Assembly: GCA_948567375.1 (NCBI GenBank)
Contig: OX419758.1
Coordinates: forward strand, 22,015,001-22,079,000
Reading direction: 5' to 3'
Length of the DNA: 64,000 bases
Source of the DNA: Lunularia cruciata
Taxonomy: Eukaryota; Streptophyta; Marchantiopsida; Lunulariales; Lunulariaceae
The stretch's first letter is position 1. The number at the start of each line of letters is the position of its first letter. The notes under the pieces are model-generated. The model was not told the origin of the DNA and ran no database searches. It saw nothing but the letters and a program-made list of their open reading frames with translations. Of this stretch, positions 1 through 9,782 are shown in pieces. A program made the translations under genes and the position numbers.

Positions 1-247
1 CTCGATTTTCGTCTTCCAATCGATTTCAAGCAGAGGAAGTTCTCATCCAGGGCAGGTGTCTATCATTGACACCTTTCAGCAGATACTGCGGTCACTTTAC
101 CTATGGGTATACACATTGCCTATCGAGTTGAAGTTCATGTCGTAAGTGACGTGTTAACTCCTGCTCTCTTCACTCAAATGACACAAGCCGTTGATAAATA
201 AGCAAGTGAACGATTTGGTTCAAAAGACAACCGTTTAGGATAACAAG

Positions 248-310
248 AAGGAAGGGAAGACCCCATCAAGCCGAACAAGGATAAAACGTAAGAGGGAAAA
301 GGGGGCTAAG
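248..310 (+). repeat. Dispersed repeat, copy near left edge
   Basis: The core GGGAAGACCCCATCAAGC, followed by an A-rich stretch and GGGGCTAAGCGCCAATGAG, is shared with segments at about 59975-60065 and 63745-63830, all on the same strand, and in part with 63940-64000. A reverse-complement partial copy lies at 673-720. At the right end of the window the same sequence flanks a LINE, so it is probably part of, or associated with, a mobile element. Confidence 0.6.
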
Positions 311-628
311 CGCCAATGAGGAGATTGTGATTTCTATTGAGCTGTGGAAACGACGACAGGCTAGGGTTTCGGCGAGAACACTGTTAGACACTGTTGAGCT
401 GTAGGGGACGACGGGTTGGGGGTTGCATAAACGAGAACACTTCCATCGGCGGAGATGGCCAAAAACTGCTTTCAGGCTCCACACTAACTTTGTAGCTGCT
501 TCTGGTAGCGACGGAAAACCGCCAGAACTAGAGCTTTCTGGTAACAGAATACAAGTGAAGAACGGGGTGACACTCAAGCAGGACAGTGGTAGCTTCGCCG
601 TTAAGATAGGGAAGAGTCCCTGACTACC

Positions 629-690
629 TTTGCAGCTACCTGGGGTCCCTTGATGGGGTTGCAGCTACCTGGGGTCGCTTGATGGGGTCT
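629..690 (+). repeat. 29-bp tandem repeat, two units
   Basis: Two adjacent units beginning TTGCAGCTACCTGGGGTC and ending TTGATGGGG. A third partial unit (TTTGCAGCTACCTGC) begins at about 731. The second unit runs directly into the inverted copy of the dispersed repeat. Confidence 0.65.
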
Positions 691-720
691 TCCCATCCTT
701 CGCTTTTCCTACGCGGTCGC
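673..720 (-). repeat. Dispersed repeat, inverted copy
   Basis: Read on the minus strand this gives GGCGACCGCGTAGG, then GCGAAGGATGGGAAGACC and CCATCAAGCG, matching the same family as 248-310 and 59950-60000. Together with 248-272 it forms an inverted pair about 400 bp apart. Confidence 0.55.
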
Positions 721-1347
721 CTTCTCTTCCTTTGCAGCTACCTGCTACAATAGTTTGGTATTTCGCTATTGTAACACCACGGTCTATCAACATCGGATAT
801 CAACAACAGTTCAGCTAAAAACCCTACCCTTGGAAGGGGAACGGTTATCACCTCGTAACTCCAAATCTGAAAGCATCCAAGCCGTCAAATACGGCGTGGA
901 TAGAATGTCGCAGGTACTAAAGTCGGGATATAGTGCTCTTTGCCTTGGACTAGTAAGGACCTTCTTAGCGGGAACTCCAGTTTAGCGAGGTTTTAAAACT
1001 GACGGGAAATTCTGCATAGGACAGAAACCACCAGTGGGGCGTGCATCGGCAACGCCATAGACTGCCAACAGTGCTACGCTACAATAGATCGTAATCCCAA
1101 CCGAAAGCCCAATGCGACTTCGACTTCGTTACTAACTTCAGAATACGCACTGCTGCAGTCGATTTAGAGAGAATTTTGACCGGTTTGTTGGGTGTAGGAG
1201 CGGAAGATTGTGGACTCTTTGGGAAGAACGTCGTGTGTCTCAGCAATAGCTGCGCAGTGTTCTGCTGTCAGCTTTGCGAGTTCGTGTGTTTATTCTTCTT
1301 CTAATGCAGGTAACTGCAGTAGGAAATCGGATTGCAGCAGCAATTGT

Positions 1348-4300
1348 ATGCAGGGAGTTGGCTGGATGGGAGCGGCGGTTTTAGGGTCGGGATTCGAGAT
1401 GTTGAGAAGTAGGCAGGGACGAAGTTCTGGAGCTCGTGCAGCCACCTTTGCAGGGGAAGCAGACGAGGAAGTGCATGCCGTTGGGGATTGTTGTCAACTT
1501 TATTCGGATTTGTATTCTGTGACCTTCGCATCTACCACTGCCAGGAAGGGCAGAAGTTTGAGAAGTTCGTGGAGCGTAGAAGCTAGAGGCGTGGCTACGT
1601 CAGTTGTGGTAGGGTCGTTGTAGAGCCCGCTAACACTATTACTACCGAACAAGGTACTTGATAAATTCGTCCCAGAAGGAACAATATGGATGAATGAAGA
1701 CAAGAGAGAACGTATATTGTCTCACAGATTGTGTGCAATTTTCACTGAGTTGAACAAATAGGACACGACGTCGAGGTAGAAGTGTAAATTTTCTTTTCTC
1801 GTGCGCTTTCTCCTAGCTAGTCTTAGCACCATGCTATGTCCCTGGATGCTGTAGATAGCGCACACTTACCTTCTTACCGCTTGACGCTCAAAATAGTGGG
1901 ACGATGCAGACTTTTAGTCATCAGAAGAAAGCAGAATTGCTTTGAATATGAAAACCAGTCTCAAGGGTTAGGATTCTTATAACCAACTATTCAGTTTTCT
2001 GCCGCTACTCGAAACTTCATACGTGTCTCGTTTTGTGGTCGTTTACGCTGAACAGTGCTTCCTAGATTTGGAAAAGTTTCTCGAGTGACGAAGGAAACGA
2101 GTGTGGAGGTACAACTCAACTTGGACGGAACAGGGATCTGTGATTGTGACACTGGCATACCTTTTCTCGACCACATGCTAGATGTGAGTATCATTGCCTT
2201 TGATTCATGCTGCATTGAGATAATGGTTTGGCTATACATCACACACATTTGTAATGAGAGGACCTGGAACCTGGCACAGATAACACCTCTTTGAGTGCGG
2301 AAGTTCATGGATTCAAGACATAAAGGATCAGGGAGCGCTGAAACTCAATGAAGAACAAAACTGGGATGCTATGAATAACTCATTCACATGCCATATAGAC
2401 GGACTCTCACAGTCGAACTATCTGCAATCATGTCTTATTCCATACCGGAGAATGTGTGAATCACTCGTTGATCACCTCTAAAGTTTACATGACAAATTCA
2501 CGCTGCAGTTAGATGAAGTTCTAAAAGACTTGTAACTTCAGAAATTCAAGTAAGACACAAAGTGGACATATATAGGGGAGGCCTGTATACCATACTGTTT
2601 TTTGGGAGTCCTTCTTGACTTCTGAATTCATATATATACTGTATACTTCACCTTCACCTTAATTCACTTCACCTCTGCTTTTCCCGCTTCAGTTGACTCG
2701 TCCCCTTCCCGTGCAGCGCTGAAGTTTTCTTGCTCCACTCTCGTATCGAACCTCTGCTTGACTCTTTCTCATTGTTGTGTCCTGGACTTTCTCTCTACTA
2801 ATGAATGTTTGTGATTTCAGGGATCCATCAGGTATGTCTCGATTTCTTCCCTCATCTTACTCATGTGGATTCTTTTCTTTCTGGACTGTGCCTGCACTTT
2901 TGCTTGCCCTTGCTTTCCACACTTCCCCTATGTTCATTTTGACATTCCCATTACTTTTGAGCGGCACTTTATGGGAGCAACCGAGTTTGCCTTGGCACTC
3001 ATGAGTTTTCGAGCAGAAACTCGGTATGAGGGGTACTGACAATTGCTCAGCTACTTCGGCACTGCGTGAGGCACTGATGAAGTCGCAGGTGTTTTTGTGA
3101 AGGTTTACTATGGCCACCTTCTGCTTCCCCTTTGCTTGTTGTGATATACTTTATATCCTGTCCTTTTCCGCTTCGCTCTCGTTACCCTGTTACACTTGGA
3201 CAAGTTTCTGCAGCCACACCATCCTATAGCTCTCGCATTGTTCCACTCCTCCATTCCCCAGCTGATTCCCTCCCTATTATTTTTCCTTCGCTCTTTGCCT
3301 GATTCATGGGACCTCTTGTGTATACAGTGTTCCTACCCGACTCCAGCCCACGTTTTTAATTTTTATCGTTCACGCACTGCTTACTGGCAGTCTTTTACAT
3401 AGCGTTACCTATTTCTCGCAGTTGTCTGCATAGAGTTCTCGATTTCATGGTGGTTTACTAGTCTGTTAGCCATATGTTATTCTCAATTTGTTTCAATTAT
3501 GCCTTTGCTTCAAGTTACATTCGATGCATTCCACCTTTTGGATTTCTCACTATTCTAGCATTGTGAATTATGTACATCTTGCTTACTGATCATTTGCACC
3601 TCATGAGTTCTGGATAACCCGTTCCAAGAACGGCATCTGTTCTCGTATACTTATATATCAATGATCTCTGCTGAGAAAGTACGTGTATCCCAAGATGCTC
3701 TTGTTTGTTGAATCTCGCCGTACATTTCGTTACTTAAAATTAATTTGTGACTGGTAAATATATTTGTTCTTGCTCAGACACTTCGAGACCTCATTCTTAT
3801 TATTTTCCTGGAATGCCTTTGCTCCCGCAGCAACTTGCATCGCATAGACTTCTGGACGTGACAGTAAAGGCAAAGGGTGATACACACATTGATGATCATC
3901 ACACGAATGAGGACATAGGTCTTGCCGTGGGAACAGTAGTTCTCTTGTGCACAGGGTCAGCTGTCTCAAAATAAAATGGAACACGAAGGTTGGGCATGCT
4001 ATCTACGCATCCGAATAGATCGCTTCCTTCACGTTTTGACAGGACATTTTATGGCTGTTTGTTGTATAGACAATGGTCTTGACTCCTGATTCTCATATCT
4101 TAGTTGCACGTACAGGCATTACTTCAGGATTTGGGAGATATAAAGGGAATATATCGATTTGGAGACTTCTCTGCTCCACGTGATGAAGCTCTCATCCATG
4201 TGGTCTTGGTAAGGATTTCTATGAACTTTCGGCTACCAGTGCAGCAGGATTGCAAGTGCTTTAGTTCTCCCTTGATTGTATGTATCATCCTAAATGCTGG

Positions 4301-5373
4301 CCAGTCTTAGCTGGATTGTAAACTATGGAATTGTACGAAGCTACTAGCACTATGCCACCATCTTAGTTTATGATATCCTGACTTTCACCTATAAGTGAGT
4401 TTGTCTCAAGGAACGAAGTTTCTTAGTCCTTTCTGCTCTGTTCTTCTATGCAGGATTTGTCAAGAAGATCCTATCTGGGGTACAACGTAGACATACCTAC
4501 TCATGGGTATGTCTACGAGTTGGCACCTATGATACGCAGGTTAGAAACAACGCACGCCCTGGCAATCTACGAAAAGGAAACCAATTTACTGTATTTGCAC
4601 AGGAGATAAAATCTATTTCTGGTTGTTTTCAATCTTTTAGTAGTGCTCGGTATTTGTCAACATTCATTGGTTGCAATTCGTTGGAATTGCAGTTGGTGGA
4701 GCACTTTTTCCAATCGATTGTAAATACTTCTGGAATGACGTCACACATTTGTAAGTTACATCGAAACTCATACAACATATTTGGATTGTAGCATTGAAAT
4801 CACAGTCGATTGTTGAACTGCGCTTAGGTCCCGATATTGGAGTGGGGAAACAGTCTTGCTTCCTCCAAAGCAAGCATAGGAAATATACTTCATATGCACA
4901 GAATATATGTAAATTTCTGATCATTTTGTATCAGAACGGTAATCTATGGGTACTTTTGAGGCCTTGATGTAGGGGATTGGTTTATGTTTATGCAGCTTGC
5001 TGGTAACAACTCGCACCACATTATTGAAGCTACTTTCAAAGCTTTTGCCAGAGCTCTTCGGCAGGCATTTGAATATGATGTGAGAAGAAAGGGATCTGTT
5101 CCCAGGTACGTATGGAATTTTAAGCACGATTCTATGTGAGGAGTGTGAGTTGCGTTCGATGTTAGACAATGGAACTAAACACCGATATTGCCTAAGTCTT
5201 ACTGTCCTGATTAGAACCCCCAAATGCGATGTTTATGGGTCATGGGGTCATTTTTGCGTTTAGGGCACTGAAATTTGTTCACGTACTTACGTATCAGCAT
5301 ATTGTTTCGTTGCTACTAACTTCTCTATATTTGTGTACTTTACAGCTCAAAAGGTATGCACTTTCGCGCCTAA
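1348..5373 (+). CDS. HISN5: Imidazoleglycerol-phosphate dehydratase (histidine biosynthesis), multi-exon, frame disrupted
   Basis: IGPD dehydrates imidazole glycerol phosphate to imidazole acetol phosphate, the sixth step of histidine synthesis; in plants it is plastid-localised and manganese-dependent. Exons read by eye: 2066-2183 ([23 protein letters not shown]), 3831-3935 (LASH, then [13 protein letters not shown], the metal-binding histidine/glutamate motif), 4116-4208 ([16 protein letters not shown]), 4454-4539 (YLGYN...IPT), 4693-4750 (LVEHFFQS), 4996-5105 ([19 protein letters not shown], the second metal-binding His pair), and 5346-5373, which adds SSKGMHFRA and a stop. Most introns have GT-AG ends. 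A Ser/Ala/Arg-rich possible transit-peptide exon, 1348-1598 with donor GTCAGT, joins in phase to 2066 but is only a proposal. Two problems: an 11-nt insertion in the 4454-4539 exon shifts the frame, and the 4750/4996 junction is out of phase with the obvious acceptor. Identity is secure; whether this copy makes functional enzyme is doubtful. Confidence 0.9.
4486..4517 (+). repeat. Perfect 12-bp inverted repeat inside a HISN5 exon
   Basis: The arms CGTAGACATACC (4486-4497) and GGTATGTCTACG (4506-4517) are exact reverse complements around an 8-nt loop. The right arm includes most of an apparent 11-nt insertion, TGGGTATGTCT (4504-4514). Without those 11 bases the codons read [11 protein letters not shown], the sequence expected for plant IGPD. 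With them, the frame shifts and reaches a stop in the next exon. Confidence 0.9.
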
Positions 5374-7505
5374 ATCCGAAGATCAAACGTGTAGCAAATT
5401 TACAGCCAAGGAAACAACTGAAAGTACTGTGTGACTTATTACACAGGGAAAATACGGTGTTCTACTGGTTTACATGCTAATACACACCACAAATGTAAGA
5501 TACTACGTCATAAAGAGTTCATTTGATGCTCATCGCAGCTCCTGTACAAGGTGCACTCGATTCTAATGGGTGCCAGCTCCGTCTAACGGATTCCTTGTTG
5601 TGTCAGTGCATCGTCAAAAGGATAGTCTCCAGAGTTAAGGTCGATGTAATTTAATCGTCTATCTTTCGGAACTTTGGAGCCAAATCTAGATCTCTACTCA
5701 CCGCTTTCGTGCTATCCATACTAAACCCCTCGAATTTATCAGTCAGCAAGGATCTCCGGACGGTGGATCGATCTGACTTTAAATGTGCAGATGGGCGTAA
5801 GTATTTGTTTTGGTGACAGCGAGTTTAGTTGAGGGCACTTTAGATAAACTGAAGAACTTTTCTGCTAGTCACAAGAATTACCACACAGCAAAAGACTGTA
5901 GAATGGCCCATGATACGAGAGATAGTTAAGCTGGGTCAAGGATGATATGGCAGGTTTTGTTTGTCGAAAATGGTGTTTCTTCGGATCTGTACCTGCTTGT
6001 CTGCTTAGCTTTTAATGCGAGGAATACTTCAGCCTTCTACTATGGTATATCTCGTTTATGACAAGGTATTTTTTTAGTGAAATCCAGGTTTGCCCACAGA
6101 TGTGCGGATTCATCAATCTTGGATTGACTTAATGGGCAAACATCCTAAATTATGGAGTTCCGTGCGATGGCTATCTAAATTACAGAGCCACGACTTAGAT
6201 TACAGATTTTCATGCTTTGCATTAATGGTTATTCATCGTTGCTTCGCGCACCAGGAACTTCGCTTTTAGTACGGACCATGATAATACTCAATTTCTCTTT
6301 ACTCTACGGATGATTTTATCTTGCGATGAGCTCTAAAGTAAATTGGAACGAGGGGAAATTTAGAACAGAATACACAAGAACTTGATTTACTATTTTATTT
6401 ACCACACCTTCCAATTCCACTCATTCCAGTTACGACCATCTAATGTAACATCGAAAACTGCATTGAGTGGCGAAACTTGCTTGGTTGGAAGACAGGGTTC
6501 ATTTATTTGATTGAGCGACAGGGTGAAATACAAGCTTGAATCAAGAGTGGAGGGTTGTATCACCTTAATTGCTTATTATTCATAGCGGAGAGCGAAAGAC
6601 TTGCCGGCAGGTACCTGATTCTGCACATAAATGACTACTACATTTCTGACATGGAGAACTGCCTTCGTAAAGATGGCGGTTGGGAACGCGGGATCCGGAG
6701 AGAAGTAGTCCTGATATATTCTTCGGTGTCCCGTTGCATTGTCTCGATACATATTGGGAGAGCGTTTTTGTCTCGAATCACTTTTACGGACGGGTAACTG
6801 ATCATCCACAAAAAATTAGTGGACATTCATAAAAAGTGTTTGAGAGTATCATCCTCGTAAATATTATCAAAAATTGAATTAAAATTTTTATTTTCTCCCA
6901 TTACAACCAGCAGAGATATAATCTATAAATAATAGCTTGAACCACTTAAATATTCGCTATTTCTTACGCTTAACTGTGCAAATCTCTAAACTTTAAATCA
7001 CCCGGGGATAAATTCTAGTGGAAATCTAAATAAAAAAGATGGAAATATATTTGGGTTGCATTGAAAATCAATTTAGCGAACACTATTCATTACTACTACG
7101 CGGCCTACTCCAGATATACCCTGTTGCGATGGAGATGCTCTAAGTGGCGGCATGCATTAGTGGTGTACATCACAACACCTATCACTTAGTCTCCGAATCA
7201 GCGGTTTGCAGTATCCGACCGTGACCGACAAATTGTGAACAGCAATAGACGAATGATGTGACTCGAGTCTATGGTGACGGTCGAATCTATTAGGGGGTTT
7301 CAGAAATAGCGATATGTAGATCTCTATATTTTCATCTGGACTTTTACTAAGCTTTGCTTAACTCGGTATGGGGTGCGGGCAGGAGGAAGAAAGGGTCCCA
7401 CTATGGAGTTCCGGCCAAGTTCCTCGTTATTAGCCAACTCCATAAGAAGTGCTTCATAGAAAGTAAAGGATATGGCGTGTTCCATTTTCCCAGTCATAAC
7501 GCCTA
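5374..7505. other. Intergenic region downstream of HISN5
   Basis: This follows the HISN5 stop codon and would contain its 3' UTR. I find no reading frame with recognisable protein similarity on either strand, no RNA gene and no clear repeat. The sequence becomes more A+T-rich after about 6830. Confidence 0.5.
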
Positions 7506-7755
7506 GTTTAGGGTGAATCTGGCGTCGGCTGCCACCCCCTGTTAATTTGGTAATGTGTTAATTTAGAATTAAATGGGATTGTGCATGTAGCCACTTGATG
7601 GTGCCTGTTGGTTCTATATACAAATGTGAGCTTTAGGGTGAATCAGGCATAGGCTGCCACCCCTTGTTAATTTGGTAATGTGTTAATTTAGAATTAAATG
7701 GGATTGTGCATGTAGCCACTTGATGGTGCCTGTTGGTTCTATATACAAATGTGAG
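7506..7755 (+). repeat. Tandem duplication, two about 125-bp units, LTR-like
   Basis: Two nearly identical units start TTTAGGGTGAATC at 7507 and 7632; differences (CTGGCGTCGG versus CAGGCATAGG) are confined to the start. Each unit ends in TCTATATACAAATGTGAGC, a TATA-like sequence. This looks like the promoter-end duplication of an old LTR followed by about 100 bp of downstream sequence, but I find no primer-binding site or internal coding region. A solo LTR is possible, not shown. Confidence 0.6.
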
Positions 7756-8227
7756 CTTGCATTGCAATCAGGTTCTTGATCTCTTGTTGTTAAATTTTTG
7801 TTGCACTTTGGAGTAAAATTGCTCAACTTTCAATTGATTTCTTGGTTGTTGCAAGGCGATACAAACCATTTTCTATAACTCTTGCTATCTTCCTTGCTGC
7901 ACTAATCTATGGAAATGAACCACCACACCAATGCAAAACTACAAAACCTGCCGATTTTGTTTCCTGACAAGAGCATTTGCACACTGATGGTGAATTTGAA
8001 TTTGAATAGTTAGCCAAAAAATTTCATATAACTCACTCTAAGAATCACACACAAAAAAGTGGCAACCTATTCAAGAAGCCACCTCATCTTTCTTCTGACA
8101 ATTATTTATTTCAATATGGTATTTTTAAACATCGGTATTATAGCACATAATTTTTATAAATGAATGCGATTTACAAGAGACAATTGTAAAATAATTTACA
8201 CGGTGTTCATTTATTTTCACTCCTCTC
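7756..8227. other. Non-coding stretch after the tandem duplication
   Basis: Possible remainder of an LTR-like element up to about 7880, then A+T-rich unique sequence. No coding or RNA feature recognised. Confidence 0.4.
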
Positions 8228-8405
8228 TAAATATAATTACGAAGTTTATTATTTATCCCATAGACAAGTCAAAACTATTTCTGAAACCCCCTATTGTGAC
8301 TATTTGCACCTCCTCTCTTTACAGAGTCACTAAATATAATTACAAAGTTTATTATTTATCCCATAAACACGTCAAAACTATTTCTGAAACCCCCTATTGT
8401 GACGC
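8228..8405 (+). repeat. Direct duplication of about 75 bp with spacer
   Basis: The segment starting AAATATAATTACGAAG at 8228 recurs at 8332 as AAATATAATTACAAAG, and both run through TATTTATCCCATA to ACCCCCTATTGTGAC. The period is about 104 bp with a 28-bp spacer. Only a few substitutions separate the copies, so the duplication is fairly recent. Confidence 0.65.
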
Positions 8406-9782
8406 AGAATACGGAATTGTGTGAACTATAGAGTATTAATCCTTTGTCAATCATCTGTCCAAAATCCAAGAACGAACTTGAGAACGCATTTTAAAGTACT
8501 GAACCAAATATCGGAACGAAAATATGTCATTTAATTGAATTTGTGAGTGAAATTTAGACTTCCAAAATGTTTCAGAAAACGCGTATGAAAGAAAATAATT
8601 CGCAAAAAGTAATATAGTCAAGCTGTTTCAAGTTTTGCCTCTTAATAGGTGCAGTAGGATTCATGAGCCAAATCTTTTAAAAAGGAACTTCACAGATGAC
8701 ACTTAACTAGAATAATATAACGATATATACATACACAAATGTGGAAGTACAAGATTGATGTGAATGATAGGCTGCGCTTAACTTAGACCACATGAATCAT
8801 TGTTTTCGTATTTGAGAAGTTTTCGTGCAACTGGGGTTGGAAAATTTGAGTAAATTCGACATTCACCGTTCAGGATCGAATTGTATGGATTCACGTTGGG
8901 ACAGAACAGTATTTTATATTCGAATGTCATGTGATAATTGTCCATCTCCCTCTCACCTGTAGTGCATCAATCTGAACGGGTACAAAAAGTTCTTTTGGAG
9001 ATACATGTACGAAAAGTTTTATTTGAAACTAATAGAAATATCAATTTTGAAAATTTCAGTTTCACCATCTAGCTTACTCTCCGCCCTCGAGATAATATCA
9101 TCCATGTTAGTGATTATAATCCACATATTGGTGAAAATAAAGATATTTGATAAATCAATTTATACGATGAATAAATTCTTTGAAATCAGATACAGTCGAC
9201 TATATACAAACCGTCTGGTACAACTAAATTCAGCAGAGTACTACCATCGAATAATATTAGTCTTTTCCAAATACTATGCAGAAAGCAAAATACATTTGCC
9301 AATGTATTATTCGAACTTTTTAATTTAATTTTTCTTAATAAGAATGCATTTGTGTTGGACAGTGTTTCAATACAACAGCGTTTAGATCTCGATAGTCATT
9401 CACCACGTCCTGTTTGTTCTTTCTTTACTTTTTTAACGACGCAATGACCACGTAAACATATACAAAGAAAGGACCAACAGGGTAGTCAACATCATTATTT
9501 GTCACATCTTTCAGTAAATACGGACATAATCCCTAGCGTAGATTCCCCCAAGCTATAATCCACATGAGGGATACCTAAAGGTTTGGCTTCCGTCTAAATT
9601 CGTGACCTAGGAAGAGTGAAATACTGAAAATGGAACGGTAGACTTTCAGCTTTCTAGCTTCCTTTCGCTTGTTCTATGGCCGCCCTGCCTTTGAAATTCC
9701 CCTCTCTACGATTCTACCAAGTGGTGCTTGACATGCACTTTCTGCTATATGTAAATGCGATAGACATCTCCAGTACATGTGC
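8406..9782. other. A+T-rich intergenic DNA
   Basis: Short frames exist on both strands, the longest about 107 codons at 9005-9328 on the plus strand, but none resembles a known family and their composition is that of random A+T-rich sequence. The right part would hold the 3' UTR of the ankyrin/PGG gene. Confidence 0.45.

Larger units (their letters stand above)
1..1347. other. Region upstream of HISN5, no confident gene
   Basis: No reading frame here resembles a known protein. The stretch contains one copy of a dispersed repeat at 248-310, an inverted partial copy at 673-720, and a short 29-bp tandem repeat at about 629-690 (listed separately). The reading frame that continues into the proposed HISN5 first exon is open from about 1198 but has no ATG before 1348. 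The region presumably contains the HISN5 promoter and 5' leader, but I see no clear TATA box that would fix the start of transcription. Confidence 0.5.

Noticed and set aside
891-1000. Short frame with possible start near 905 as an upstream gene
   Set aside because: No similarity, no splice context; part of the 5' region without support.
4454-4692. Programmed frameshift or tiny intron explaining the HISN5 11-nt excess
   Set aside because: Eleven bases is too short for an intron, no slippery site is seen, and the hairpin-templated origin explains the exact sequence.
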